64,000 nucleotides of DNA. It comes from Azospirillum doebereinerae (GTDB lineage: Bacteria; Pseudomonadota; Alphaproteobacteria; Azospirillales; Azospirillaceae). The position numbers and the translations under genes are program-made. Positions 32,485 through 42,875 of this stretch are shown here, in pieces. The notes under the pieces were generated by a model. The model was not told the DNA's origin. It ran no database searches and saw only the letters and a program-made list of their open reading frames with translations. The DNA lies in NCBI RefSeq assembly GCF_003989665.1, contig NZ_RZIJ01000031.1:1-64000 (forward strand). The letters are read 5' to 3'. Position 1 is the first letter of the stretch. Every line of letters begins with the position of its first letter.

Positions 32485-33222
32485 TCAGAGGAAGGACGCC
32501 GCGAGGGCGTGCTGTTGAGCGAGAGACAGGCCGACGTCGCCCGTCAGGAAGCCGGTACCGCTGGGGTTGACGATCAGGCTCTTGCCCGCATCGGCGGCCG
32601 AGACGATGGGCAGGTTCACCCCGGCGGCGGCGGCTTGCGCCTGCGCCGCCGCCGCGTCGGCCGCCAGCCGGTCGGTGTGCGTCGCGCTTTTGTCGGCGGC
32701 GACCGTGGCCTTGTCCGCCGCCACCGCCAGCCGGTCGGCCGCCGTGGCGGCTGCGTCGGCGTCGGCCGCCACGCGATCGGCGTGCGTCGCCGTCTTGTCC
32801 GTGGCGACGGCCAGCCGGTCGGCGGCGGTCGCCTGGGCGTCAGCGTCGGCCGCGACCCGGTCGGCATGGACCGCCGTCTTGTCGGCCGCCACCGCCAGCC
32901 GGTCGGCCGCCGTCGCCTGGGCGTCGGCATCGGCCACCACGCGATCGGTGTGCGCCGCCGCCGCGCTGCCCGCCGCCCCGGCGGCGCTGCCGGCGGCGGC
33001 GGTGGCCGACCCGGTGGCGGCGGTCTCGCTCGCCGCCATGCTGGTCAGCGCCTCGCCCACGCCCTTGAGGCCGGTGCCGAGGTCGCGGATGCAGGGATCC
33101 CAGTTCTGCGCCATGCCGTCCGGCCCGGTCATGCCGCCAGGGTTCAGCGCCGTCTTCTCATCGCCGTTGTAGTAGGTCAGCAGCCGGTTGGCCGCTCCCA
33201 GCATGTCCGTGAGCCAACTCAT
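32485..33222 (-). CDS. Alanine-rich coiled-coil tail fibre
   Basis: A 245-residue protein. Residues 1-60 are the tail-attachment part. Residues 85-205 are near-exact 28-residue repeats of the form ADRVAADADAQATAADRLAVA(A/T)DKTA(V/T)H, four heptads each, repeated about four times, as in trimeric fibre shafts. A short C-terminal domain follows (GKSLIVNPSGTGFLTGDVGLSL). The start overlaps the previous gene by four bases. The DNA repeats allow length change in the shaft. Confidence 0.72.
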   Translation of the reverse strand: MSWLTDMLGAANRLLTYYNGDEKTALNPGGMTGPDGMAQNWDPCIRDLGTGLKGVGEALTSMAASETAATGSATAAAGSAAGAAGSAAAAHTDRVVADADAQATAADRLAVAADKTAVHADRVAADADAQATAADRLAVATDKTATHADRVAADADAAATAADRLAVAADKATVAADKSATHTDRLAADAAAAQAQAAAAGVNLPIVSAADAGKSLIVNPSGTGFLTGDVGLSLAQQHALAASFL

Positions 33223-34127
33223 GTCGTGACCTCGCCGAGGGAAAGGGTGGAGGCGGTGTGCCGGTCGTTGAGGTACTTGTGGGCATAGTCCTCAAGGACT
33301 TGGTAGAGCCCGCCGTAGCGGAAGCAATCGAAGGGGCTGTCGGTGTCGGGCAGCCACACCGCCGGGCGGTCGGCGTCCAGGAAGGTGACGAGGTCGTAGA
33401 GACGGTCGCGGTCGCCGGCCTCGTTGACCTGCCGGTCCAGCGTGGCCAGCCGCCGGCCGCGCCCCGGCTCCACCGAGACGCCGCCGCCGGCCAGCTCGGT
33501 GACCTTGCCGCCGCGCTTGTAGCCCTCGCCCGAACCGCCGACGTGCCGCTCGAACTGGAGGCTGTCGCCCGCCCAAGCGTGGCCGATGCGATAGGCGGTC
33601 TCGCTGGTGCTGTAACCCGAGCCGAGGACGCGGTAGGCCGGACCGTAGACGGTCCAGCGCAGCACCTGGGCCGAGACCAGCGGCAGGACGACGTGGATGT
33701 TCGTCGGGTAGCGCAGGTATTCCCGCGCGCCCAGCTGGCCGAACAGGGTGTTTTCCGCGCCGAAGCGCAGGGTCTTGGGATCGTACAGCCCCGGCAGCAC
33801 CAGCCGGTCGATGCCGACCACGCCCTGGGTGCTGAAGGCGAGCGCATCGCGTGCCGTCGTCTTGAACGCCTCGAAGCGCACCCGGCCGGTCTTCCAGAAA
33901 TTCGTCCGGAAGAGGCCGGCGTAGGTCAAGAAGGTCGGCCGCTCGAACTCGATCTCGAAGACCACCGGGGCGTCCACGGTGCCGATCCGGGTGGAGACGG
34001 CGGCGTCGACCAGCGGCAGGCCCTTCATGGCGTCGAGCGGCGCCGTCAGGCTCCAGTCGCCGGCCGCGCCGGTGACCGCGCAGGGTTGTTCGGCAACCTC
34101 GTTGATGTGGGCCAGGAGTCCCGCCAT
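33219..34127 (-). CDS. Phage tail-tip protein, unknown family
   Basis: A 302-residue protein lying between the hub-like protein and the fibre. It is beta-rich: FEIEFERPTFLTYAGLF, GVVGIDRLVLPGLYDP and YLRYPTNIHVVLPLV. The C-terminal half (RLYDLVTFLDADRPAVWLPDTDSPFDCFRYGGLYQVLEDYAHKYLND) resembles segments of phage tail-tip proteins that clamp fibres. I cannot name a family. Position in the cluster is the main evidence. Confidence 0.62.
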   Translation of the reverse strand: MAGLLAHINEVAEQPCAVTGAAGDWSLTAPLDAMKGLPLVDAAVSTRIGTVDAPVVFEIEFERPTFLTYAGLFRTNFWKTGRVRFEAFKTTARDALAFSTQGVVGIDRLVLPGLYDPKTLRFGAENTLFGQLGAREYLRYPTNIHVVLPLVSAQVLRWTVYGPAYRVLGSGYSTSETAYRIGHAWAGDSLQFERHVGGSGEGYKRGGKVTELAGGGVSVEPGRGRRLATLDRQVNEAGDRDRLYDLVTFLDADRPAVWLPDTDSPFDCFRYGGLYQVLEDYAHKYLNDRHTASTLSLGEVTT

Positions 34128-34128
34128 G

Positions 34129-35709
34129 TCAGCGCGCCACGTAGAGGGTGGCGCCGCCGGTGCGGTCGGCGATGGTCCGGCCGTAGATCACCACCGGGGC
34201 GCCGTCCTCCTCGAAACCGGCGATGTCGTCCTCCACCGTGACGGTGTCGCCGATCCACAGGCCGGGGGCGCCGTCCAGCGCCGGCAGCTCGTAGAGCGAC
34301 GGCGGGCTGGCCAGCTCCGCCACCCAGCCGGGCAGCTCGGCCTGGGCGTCGGCCTCCAGCGTCAGCGCCGTCTCGACGGTGGCCACCTTGGCGGCGTTGC
34401 CGTAGGCGGCGACGATGCCGGCGTCGGTCGCCGAGGCCGCCTCGCGCCATTCCTGTTTCCAGCGAGTCACGTCCGCGAGGTTGGGCAGGGCGTCGTCGGC
34501 CACCGTGTTGCCGGGGCTGGGGTTGTGGGCGTAGCGCAGCACCACCTGTTTGGCCGGCGGGCTGTGCTGGCCCTCGATGTGAACCAGCCCGGTGGTGGTG
34601 CCGGCGGCGGTGCTGTAGCGGCGCAGCGGGGTGGCCGCGTCGGGATGTGGCACCCGCGTCACCACCAGCTGCCCGGCGGTGCCAAGATACCAACCGCCGC
34701 GCGGCACCGAGCCCACCAGCTTGGCGTAGACGCTGGCGTGGCTGGCGCCGTCGCCGGCCGCCAGGAACATCCCTACGGTGCGCGGCGCCTCGTCCATGCC
34801 GGCGCTGTCCACCGCCGTCACCAGCCCGGCCGAGGTGGCGAGCGCGCCGATCAGCGCGCCGATGCGGTGCTGGTAGACTCCCGCGAACCGGCGGCCCAGC
34901 ACCTCGACCCGGAAGTCGGCGTATTTGACGGTGGTGGTGAGGATCCCGGTGGCGAGGTCCACGGTGTAGTAGGCGTTGGTGCTGGGGGTGGCGCCGGCCT
35001 GCTTGAGGACGGCGACGCCCGAGGACCAGCCGCGCGGCACGTCCTGCACCGGTTGGCCGCCGCCCACCGACCAGCGGTGATAGCCGCCGACGATGCCCAG
35101 GTAGGTCGGCCGCGCCATCGGGCAGTGCCCGAGCGGCACCTCCTTCAGCACGTCCTTCAGCTCCTCCGGCCCCTCCAAGCCGCCGGTGCCGGCGTAACGC
35201 GCGACCTGGACCGGCGTGTCGAAATCCAACCGGAAATCGTGGATCGGCACGGCGATCTCGGTGCGCTTGGGCTTGGGCAGCCCGGCGCGCGCGCTCCAGA
35301 TCGTCACCGCCGTGGCCAGCGGGGCGTCCGCCTCGATCTCCCGCTCGGTGATCGACTGGAGGACGTAATCGGTCAGCAGGATGTTGAGCGGCCGCTCGTC
35401 CAGCTCCACCCGCAGCCACGTCCCGGTGGTGACATCGAGGACGTTGGCCCAGCGCGCCGCCGGAAGGCGGGTCCGCTCGTTGCGCAGGACGAGGTCGCCG
35501 ATGCGCAGCTCGGCCTGCCCGTCGGCGGCGCCCAGGCTGCCGATCAGCACCGAGGCGTCGGCGCCGGCCGTCACCAGCGGCAACCACGTCACCGAGGCCG
35601 GGGTGTCGGCCGGGCCGGACTGGTAGCCGGGAAAGGTGGCGAGGTGCCAGCGGTGAACGTGGCCGCTGGGCTTGTGGTAACAAAGCAGGTCGATCAGACG
35701 CACCTTCAT
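34129..35709 (-). CDS. Phage tail hub-like protein
   Basis: A 526-residue protein whose ATG overlaps the tape-measure stop by one base. Its N-terminus (MKVRLIDLLCYHKPSGHVHRWH) and segments such as LRIGDLVLRNERTRLP and TYLGIVGGYHRW suggest a baseplate or hub protein that caps the tape measure. The middle has FAGVYQHRIGALIGALATSAGLV. The C-terminus (PGLWIGDTVTVEDDIAGF) looks like a beta-barrel. It takes the place of lambda gpL/gpJ functions by position. No exact family recognised. Confidence 0.65.
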   Translation of the reverse strand: MKVRLIDLLCYHKPSGHVHRWHLATFPGYQSGPADTPASVTWLPLVTAGADASVLIGSLGAADGQAELRIGDLVLRNERTRLPAARWANVLDVTTGTWLRVELDERPLNILLTDYVLQSITEREIEADAPLATAVTIWSARAGLPKPKRTEIAVPIHDFRLDFDTPVQVARYAGTGGLEGPEELKDVLKEVPLGHCPMARPTYLGIVGGYHRWSVGGGQPVQDVPRGWSSGVAVLKQAGATPSTNAYYTVDLATGILTTTVKYADFRVEVLGRRFAGVYQHRIGALIGALATSAGLVTAVDSAGMDEAPRTVGMFLAAGDGASHASVYAKLVGSVPRGGWYLGTAGQLVVTRVPHPDAATPLRRYSTAAGTTTGLVHIEGQHSPPAKQVVLRYAHNPSPGNTVADDALPNLADVTRWKQEWREAASATDAGIVAAYGNAAKVATVETALTLEADAQAELPGWVAELASPPSLYELPALDGAPGLWIGDTVTVEDDIAGFEEDGAPVVIYGRTIADRTGGATLYVAR

Positions 35710-38700
35710 CAGGCGGCCCTCCGGGTGTTGGCGAGTTTCTTGGACAGGTCGGCGGTGGTCGACTCGATGCGCTCCAGCAGGGCGGCGGCGTCGCCGCCGA
35801 TGCGGGCGCGCTGGGTGCGGTCGGCGTCGCCGATGGCGCGGACCTCGGCGCGCAGGCCCTCGACGGCGGCCACCAACTCCGCCACCCCGGCCCCGCCGCC
35901 GGTGCTCAGGTCGGGGCGGCGGAAGGCGATGGTCGGCGACGGCGGGGCGACATCGAGCGCCGGCAGCGCGTGGTGGCGGTTGATGTAGGCGACGGCGTCC
36001 GATCCAATGGCCGAGGTGGCGCCAGCCGTCAGCACCCCTTCACCGCCGGCCAGCATCACCGTGCCGCCGCCGGCAAAGCGGGCCAGCACCGAGTCCCGGC
36101 CAAAAGCGCCGTTGCCGATGACTCCGCCGGTCTCGAAGCCGGGCACGCCATGGTCGTGCGCCCAGGCCCGCACCGCCGCCTCGTACACGCCCGCCTTGCC
36201 GTAGGCGGCGATCCAGCTGTTCGCCGCCCCCACGTCGCCGGTAAAGCCGATCGAACGCATCACGCCGAGGAAATCGTCCCCCGACATGTACTGACCAACC
36301 GGCTGAAGCTCGGCCGGCGAGGTGTAGCGGTAGGGGTTGTTGGCCCAACCGAGTTGGGCGTCGGCCGCCTGGAGAACCTGCTGCACCGTGCCGGCACCCT
36401 GCGCCCGCGCCCAGGTCATCACGGCGGGCAGCGACCCGGCGGTCAGGCCGGTGGTCATCTGCGCCAGCGTGGCGCCCGAGGTCGTGCCGGTGAGGCCCTG
36501 CAACGGCACCAGCGCCGCCTGCCACACCGCGTAGCTCTGGTTCATCACGCTGGTGAGGTCGGTCAGGCTGCCGAGCTGGCGCTGCCCCAGGTTGGCCGCG
36601 TCGGTGCGGGCCTTTTGCAGCTCCTTCAGGGTGTTCTGGGCGGTCTCCAGCTGGCGGTCGGCGGTGTCCACCCCCAGCGCCGTGGCGTCGCCCAGCTCGC
36701 GGAAGACACTGTCGACCAAGTTGAACAGGGCCGAGGCGGTTTGACCGCTGGCCGCCTTCTCCATCGCCACCAGCTGCGGACCGAGTTGGAGGAGGAGCTG
36801 ACGAGCGGCCTCCGTCTCGGTCTCGGTCGCGGTGGTCGACGTCGCCGTGGCGTAGGCGGTGCGGAAGCGCGCCTCCGCCTCGGCCATCTTCACGCCCGGC
36901 GCCAGCGGCGAATCCTCGCCCTCGCGCAAGGCGCCGCGCGCGTCGGCGAACTGGCGGGCGAACTGCGCCACCTTCACCGCGCCGTCCTGAAGCGCGGTCA
37001 CGATGTCCTGCTGGGCGGTGATCTGGCGGTCGTACCACTCCGTCACGTCCTGCTGCGCCAGCGTGAAGGCCTGGGCCGCGCGCTCGGCCGCCTGGATCAT
37101 CAGCAGCCCGGCGGTGTCGCGCCCGTTGTCCTGGGCGTCGGCCAGCTCCTTGGCCTGCTGCTGGTCCAGCGTCAGCAGCCCGGCGGTGCGCAGGCGGCCC
37201 ACGGCGGTGTGCATCCGCGCGTTGAGGTCGGACTGATACGCCGCCGTGGCGGCGGCGGTCGTCTTGGCCGTCTTCCAGGTCTCCGCCATCGCGCCGATGA
37301 CGGTGTTGAACTGGTCGCCGGTGAGGACGCCAGACTGGAACAGCGGCACCAACTGGCGGTAGGTGGCGCCCAGCTCCTCGAACGAGGCGGTGCCGGCGTG
37401 GATCGCCGTGAACAGCCCCTGGAGCCGTTCGGAGAAAGCCGCCACGCCCTCGGCGCCGCCGTTGACCATGGCGCCGTTCAGCACGTCGGCGGCGGTCTGC
37501 TTACGGTTCGGCTCGGTGATCGCCTGGATGCTCGCCCAGCCCTGCCGCAGCGTGCTGAGAACCTGCTGGCTGGCCTGGAAGGCTCCCGTCACCAAGCTGA
37601 CGGCGCTGCCGTACTGCTCCACCGTCAGCACGCCGTCGTACAGCGTCTTGTTGAGGGCGCCCATCTGCCAATTCACGTCCGCGACCGTCAGGGCGCCGCG
37701 CTGGGCGGTCGCCGCCATCGAGTCGAGGGTGCCGGCGAGCGCCGCGAAGGCGGGCGCCGTCACCGTGTCCTTGCTGGCGCCGGCCGCGCGGAACTGGTCG
37801 GCGGTGGAGAGACGGGCAAAGCTGTTGGTCAGCGCCGCGACGGACACCGCGCCCTGCCGCTGAAGCAAGGCCGCACTGTCGTTGTAGGCGTCCTTCGCCT
37901 TGGCGGTGTAGCGGACGGCGAGGTCCGCCACCTCGGTCGCCGAGTAGCCCAGCCCGACCAGCGCCGGGCGGAACGCCTCGAATTCGATGCGGGCCTGCTC
38001 GGTGACGGCGGGCATCCCGACCAGCGGGGCGATCGCCGGCCCCAGCCCCATCATGGCGGTGATGCCGCGCCGGGCCGCCTCGGTCAGCTCGGTCTCGGTC
38101 GCCAGCCCCAACTCGGAGGCCTTGCTCCGCCAATCGGTGATGTTGGTCTTGATCTGCTCGCCCAGCGCCTTGGCGTTGTCCGTGAACACCTTCAGTTGGT
38201 TGTTGGTCGGGTTGAGCGACGCGTTCATCGCGTCGAACTGCGACCGGAAGCCGTCGGCGAAGGCCAAGTCGGTGGCGAGGTCTTCCGAGTTCTTCGCGGT
38301 GCTGGTGGACAGCGCCTTTTTCACGTCGGCGTTGACCCCGGCCAGCTCGCCGGTGCCGGCGTAGAGCTGGAGCGTGCGGCGCAGGAAATCCTGCATCGCT
38401 TGGTCCGCGTCATCGAAGGATTGGTCGATGCCGCCGACGCGCGACGTGTATTTGTCGGTGTTGGCCGCCCAGCGGACCGAGCCGAACTCGCCGCCCTTGT
38501 TCGGGGTGAACTTATCGCCCACCACCCCGATCAGCGCGTTGAGCGCGGTGGAGGCGGTGTCGCCCAGCTGCTTGGTGTAGCTGTCGTCCCCGTCGTTGTC
38601 CGTCATGTTGCGGGAGACGGTGATGCCCTTGTCGCTGGCGGCGAGGACCGACTCGCCGTTGGGACCGGAGGACTTCTTCTGGGTGCCGACCATGCCGGCG

Positions 38701-41700
38701 ATGGCGCCGACGATGGCGCCGATCGCCGTGCCCCAGCCGGGCAGGATCATCGTACCGTACATGGCGCCGGCCGCCGCGCCGCCGGCCGCGCCGACCGCCT
38801 TGCTGTTGGTCTTGGTGCCGAGATAGCCGCCGACCATGTAGCCGGCGCCGGCCGCGCCGACCACGCCCATGGCGGCGGTGCCCAGCCCGACTCCGCTGCC
38901 GGCGATGCCGCCGGCACCCCCGCCGGCCGAGCCGGCGAAGGCCGAGGAGGTCTCCGCGAGGTTGGCGAGCTGGGAGGCCTGCACGGCGGAGCTGGCCTGC
39001 ACCACCGAACCGTTGGCCAGCGTCACCGTGGGCGCGACGTAGCCGGAGGAGGCCAGCGTCGGGGCGATCCCCAGGTAGTTGGTGCCGAAGCTGTCCAGCA
39101 TGCTGGTCGGGCTGACGCCGAGCTTGGACATGCCCCAGGACAAGCCCTGATTTTGCAGCATGCTGGAGCCGTTGCTCAGCAGCGTGCCCTCGGCCGAGAT
39201 CCCACCGCCCCCGCCCGAGGCCCCGCCGATCGACCCGAAGTCGAACAGGGTCGGCAGGTTGGTTCCGAGCACCGCGTTCTTGATCGGGTTGATGAGCGCC
39301 ATCTTCATGGCGAGCTGCTGAAACTCGACCCCGACCGCGCTGACCGCGTCGGCCCAGGACATGGTCGATTTGCCCGCCGCCACCAGCTTGTCCAGCACGG
39401 CGTCCATGCCGCGCTCGCCAAACTTGGCCAGCTCGTCATAGGCCGCGTTGGTGCGCTCCAGCTCCAGGCCTTGCTTGGCCAGGGCCTCGGCGTTGGCGAG
39501 GTAGGTCTGCCCCTCCTTGCTCGCCGAATCGATGTTCTTGGCCCGCAGATCGATCAGCGCCTGGGTGCGCGCCAGCTCCACCGCGCGCTGCTCGGCCGAG
39601 GCGCCGATCAGAAGGATCTGCTTTTGGCCCAGCGCCAGCTGGTCGCGCTGCTGTTGCAACAGCGGCCCGGCCGCCACCGCCGCCGCCCCGCGCGCCTCCT
39701 CTTCCAGGAGGGCGATGTAGTGCGCCTTGGCCTCGGCGTATTTGGCCGTGCCCTCCTCGCCCTCCTTCAGCGCCAGCGTGTGCGCCTTCTCGGCGACCTC
39801 CGCCGCCTGCACCGCCGCCGGCCCCTTGGCGTAGGCCGCCACCAGCGCCTTCTGGTTCTCGATGTGAGCCAGGATCGGCTGGCTGGACTCGGAGCGGAGC
39901 TGCTGCTGGGTGGATTTTTCCTGCGCCTCCAGGTTGGTGCGCGTCGCCGCCGCCAGCCCATGGACCGCCGCCGCCGCGACCTGGTTCTCGATCGTCGCCC
40001 GCCGGGTCGCCGCCTCGCCCTTGCCGGCGGCGGCGGCCAGACGCGCCTGCGCCTCGGTCTGCAACGTCAGCTGCACCGTGCCCTGCGCCGCCGCCCCGGC
40101 CAGCTGCGCCTGCGACGACGATTGCAGCACCGCCCAGCGCTGTTGCAGATCGAGCGGCAGCGTCTTCAGCACCGCGCCGAAGTCCTTGGTGGTCAGCAGC
40201 GTCTTGGCCGTCTCGGCGCCGAGGCCGGGATACTCCAGCGCCACCTTGGCCAACTCGACGCGGTTCTGCGCCTGGGCCTTGGCCGCGTCGCTGACGGCGC
40301 CGGCCAGCAGGCGCTGCCCGTTGGCCTGCCGCTCCAGCTCGGCCGTCTGGTCGCGGGTCTCCAGCCCGACGATCGGGCGCAGCGTGGCGTCGGCCGCGTC
40401 GCGCTTCTTGCGCCAGAGGGCGAGATCCTTGGCGTCGCCGTTGGCCGGCTCCGGCCCGACCAACTCGGCCAGCCGGCGCTGGTAGCCGGCCGGCACCTCC
40501 AGCAGCTTCGCCTTGGCGGCCAGATCGGCGAGCTTGGCCGTCAGCCCGGCCACCTCCCCGCCCATGGTCTGGAACCCGGTCGCCGCCGTCGCCGCGTTGC
40601 TGCCGATGCCCAGCACCGCCTTGGCCGCGTCGTCGGCGGTGCCGTTCAGCAGCGCCAGCCCCGCCTCGCTCTCCTTGACCTCCTGCTTGGCCTTGGCCAG
40701 CGGCGCGGCCCACTCGGAAAACGCCTTGGCCAGCGGCTTCAGCCGCTCGTCCTGCCGGGCCAGCTTGTCGATGGCGGCGAACAGCTCCTCGGCGCCGATC
40801 GTGCCGGCGAGAAACTGCTGTTGCAGGTCGCGCGCCGGGGCGAAGACCTTGGCCGCGTCGGCCTTGGACAGGCCGGACTCGTAGGCGGCGCGGTCGATCT
40901 TGAAGGAGCCGGCGCGGGCGTAGGTCTCTTCCTGCTTGACCGCCGCCAGGGCGGCGTCGCGGGCGGCCTCCAGGTTCTGACGGCGCAGGGCGGCGACCGC
41001 CTCCGTCATCGTCTTGACCTTGCCGGTGCTGCGGTCGAAGGCGGCGTCGAAATCGCGCATGGCCTCGCCGTGCAGGCGGGTCGCCTTCTCCGACGCGGTC
41101 ATGCCGCTGGAGAACACCGCGACGGCGGCGGCGCCGGCCAGCAGCGCCGCGCCCACCGGACCGCCGACCAGCGCCATGGCTCCGGACAGCACCGCCATGC
41201 CGCGCGAGGCCACGGTGGCGGCCAGCCCGGTGCGGGCGATGGCCGAGGCCTGGGCGTCCTGCGCCATGGTCAGCGCGACCGTGGTCTCGGCGACCCGCGC
41301 GTCGGCGGCGGCGCGGGTGGCGCGGGTGGCGCGGGCGGCGGTCAGCGCCTCCTCGGCCTGGATCAGCCGGGCGGTCTTGCCGATGGCGCCGTCCACCGCC
41401 ACGGCGTTTTCCATCTGGGCGGCGCGGGCGGCGAGGTCGGAGCGCGCCTTGGTCTGGGCGGCCTTGGCGGCGGCGAGGTCGGCGGTGGCCGCCTCCACCG
41501 TGGCGGCAGCCCCGGCGCGCAGCGCCGCCTCCTTGGCCAGCAGATGCCCGGTGTTGGCCACCAGCTCGCCGCGCATGGCGGCCTGTGCCGTAGCGAACTG
41601 CCCGGCGGCCTGGACCGCCGGCCCGACCCCGCGTGCCACGAAGACCGCGCCCAGCGCCAAGGCGGCGGTCTCGGCCGCCCCGGTCACCGCGTCGAAGTTG

Positions 41701-42845
41701 TTGGCCAGCCCGGACATGGCCGGCTGAACCGCCGACAGCAACCGGTCGCCCAACTCCACGCGGTAGATCGCGGCCGCCGCCTTGACCCGGTCGGCGGTCT
41801 GCTGGGTGGTCTCGGCGATCCGGCGATAGGCGGCCTCGGTGGCGCCGGCCTTGTCGTGCAGCTCCTTCTGGGCGTCGGCGAAGGCGGTGCTTTCCCGGCT
41901 GGCCAGGGCCATGACGGGCAGCAGGGCCTCGACGCCGCCGAACAGCAGGGCCAGCGAGTCGGAGCTGCCGCCGGTCTTGTCGGCCACGTCCTGGAGGAAG
42001 CCGGCGAAGCCCTTGGCCTTCAGCGCCCCGGCGTTGAACTCCAGCCCGAGCGCGCGGGCGGCGCTGGTGGCCTCCTGCGACGGCTTCAGCACGGCGGCGA
42101 TCACCGACCGCATGCCGTCCATGGCGGTGGAGGTCTTGATGCCGTTGGCGGTCAGCGCCGCCGCCGAGGCCATCAGCTCATCGAACGACACCCCGGTCTG
42201 CGCCGCGATCGGCGCCACCTGCCCGACGTAGGTGGCCAGCTCCTTGATGTTGGTCTTGCCGGCGGCGGCGCTCGCGAAGAAGGCGTCGGAGATATCGGTG
42301 ACGCTGCCGACGGCGGCGCCGTAGGAATTGAGGACGGAGGTCAGGCCATCGGCGGCGGTCTGCACGTCGGTGACGCCGCCGATCGCCAGCTTGTTGGCCT
42401 CGGTCAGCACCCCGATGGCGTTGGCCGCGCTGTTGGCGCCGGCCGAGATGATCTCGTAGAGGGCCTTGGCTTGGTCGGTCGGCAGCTGGCCGAACTGGCG
42501 GGACAGGTCCTTGACCTGGGCGGCGTAACGGCTGGTGTCGGCGCCCTTCAGCAGGGTGCCGACCTGGGCCATGGCGGTCTGGAACGCCATCGCCGACTTG
42601 GCGGCGTCGGACAGGGAGTCGGCGAGGCCGGAGCCGATCCGCACCCCGGCGAGGGCGACCACGGCGGTGGCGGCGCCCGAGGCGGAACGGCCCAGGCGAT
42701 CGAAGGCGCCGTCGACCCGGCGCAGGGAGCCGTCGAGCTTGCCGGCGAACTGGTCGACCCGGTTCTCGGCCTGGGCCAGCACGCGCCGCATCGCGGCGTC
42801 GTCGGCGGTGACCGGAACCATCATGCCGGGAAGCTCAACAGCCAT
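35709..42845 (-). CDS. Phage tail tape measure protein
   Basis: A 2378-residue protein, the longest gene here. Residues 60-330 contain the TP901-type tape-measure domain (DLSRQFGQLPTDQAKALYEIISAGANS, VLTEANKLAIGGVTDVQTAADGLTSVLNSYG). A very long Ala/Gln-rich helical region follows, with short hydrophobic spans near residues 545-575 and 1320-1400 (a Gly/Ala membrane-like stretch). At about 0.15 nm per residue the helix would span a long non-contractile tail. It follows the tail-chaperone pair, as expected. Antisense frames under it are artefacts. Confidence 0.93.
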   Translation of the reverse strand: MAVELPGMMVPVTADDAAMRRVLAQAENRVDQFAGKLDGSLRRVDGAFDRLGRSASGAATAVVALAGVRIGSGLADSLSDAAKSAMAFQTAMAQVGTLLKGADTSRYAAQVKDLSRQFGQLPTDQAKALYEIISAGANSAANAIGVLTEANKLAIGGVTDVQTAADGLTSVLNSYGAAVGSVTDISDAFFASAAAGKTNIKELATYVGQVAPIAAQTGVSFDELMASAAALTANGIKTSTAMDGMRSVIAAVLKPSQEATSAARALGLEFNAGALKAKGFAGFLQDVADKTGGSSDSLALLFGGVEALLPVMALASRESTAFADAQKELHDKAGATEAAYRRIAETTQQTADRVKAAAAIYRVELGDRLLSAVQPAMSGLANNFDAVTGAAETAALALGAVFVARGVGPAVQAAGQFATAQAAMRGELVANTGHLLAKEAALRAGAAATVEAATADLAAAKAAQTKARSDLAARAAQMENAVAVDGAIGKTARLIQAEEALTAARATRATRAAADARVAETTVALTMAQDAQASAIARTGLAATVASRGMAVLSGAMALVGGPVGAALLAGAAAVAVFSSGMTASEKATRLHGEAMRDFDAAFDRSTGKVKTMTEAVAALRRQNLEAARDAALAAVKQEETYARAGSFKIDRAAYESGLSKADAAKVFAPARDLQQQFLAGTIGAEELFAAIDKLARQDERLKPLAKAFSEWAAPLAKAKQEVKESEAGLALLNGTADDAAKAVLGIGSNAATAATGFQTMGGEVAGLTAKLADLAAKAKLLEVPAGYQRRLAELVGPEPANGDAKDLALWRKKRDAADATLRPIVGLETRDQTAELERQANGQRLLAGAVSDAAKAQAQNRVELAKVALEYPGLGAETAKTLLTTKDFGAVLKTLPLDLQQRWAVLQSSSQAQLAGAAAQGTVQLTLQTEAQARLAAAAGKGEAATRRATIENQVAAAAVHGLAAATRTNLEAQEKSTQQQLRSESSQPILAHIENQKALVAAYAKGPAAVQAAEVAEKAHTLALKEGEEGTAKYAEAKAHYIALLEEEARGAAAVAAGPLLQQQRDQLALGQKQILLIGASAEQRAVELARTQALIDLRAKNIDSASKEGQTYLANAEALAKQGLELERTNAAYDELAKFGERGMDAVLDKLVAAGKSTMSWADAVSAVGVEFQQLAMKMALINPIKNAVLGTNLPTLFDFGSIGGASGGGGGISAEGTLLSNGSSMLQNQGLSWGMSKLGVSPTSMLDSFGTNYLGIAPTLASSGYVAPTVTLANGSVVQASSAVQASQLANLAETSSAFAGSAGGGAGGIAGSGVGLGTAAMGVVGAAGAGYMVGGYLGTKTNSKAVGAAGGAAAGAMYGTMILPGWGTAIGAIVGAIAGMVGTQKKSSGPNGESVLAASDKGITVSRNMTDNDGDDSYTKQLGDTASTALNALIGVVGDKFTPNKGGEFGSVRWAANTDKYTSRVGGIDQSFDDADQAMQDFLRRTLQLYAGTGELAGVNADVKKALSTSTAKNSEDLATDLAFADGFRSQFDAMNASLNPTNNQLKVFTDNAKALGEQIKTNITDWRSKASELGLATETELTEAARRGITAMMGLGPAIAPLVGMPAVTEQARIEFEAFRPALVGLGYSATEVADLAVRYTAKAKDAYNDSAALLQRQGAVSVAALTNSFARLSTADQFRAAGASKDTVTAPAFAALAGTLDSMAATAQRGALTVADVNWQMGALNKTLYDGVLTVEQYGSAVSLVTGAFQASQQVLSTLRQGWASIQAITEPNRKQTAADVLNGAMVNGGAEGVAAFSERLQGLFTAIHAGTASFEELGATYRQLVPLFQSGVLTGDQFNTVIGAMAETWKTAKTTAAATAAYQSDLNARMHTAVGRLRTAGLLTLDQQQAKELADAQDNGRDTAGLLMIQAAERAAQAFTLAQQDVTEWYDRQITAQQDIVTALQDGAVKVAQFARQFADARGALREGEDSPLAPGVKMAEAEARFRTAYATATSTTATETETEAARQLLLQLGPQLVAMEKAASGQTASALFNLVDSVFRELGDATALGVDTADRQLETAQNTLKELQKARTDAANLGQRQLGSLTDLTSVMNQSYAVWQAALVPLQGLTGTTSGATLAQMTTGLTAGSLPAVMTWARAQGAGTVQQVLQAADAQLGWANNPYRYTSPAELQPVGQYMSGDDFLGVMRSIGFTGDVGAANSWIAAYGKAGVYEAAVRAWAHDHGVPGFETGGVIGNGAFGRDSVLARFAGGGTVMLAGGEGVLTAGATSAIGSDAVAYINRHHALPALDVAPPSPTIAFRRPDLSTGGGAGVAELVAAVEGLRAEVRAIGDADRTQRARIGGDAAALLERIESTTADLSKKLANTRRAA

Positions 42846-42875
42846 GCCCGCACCCCCAAAAGAAAAGGGCGCCGG

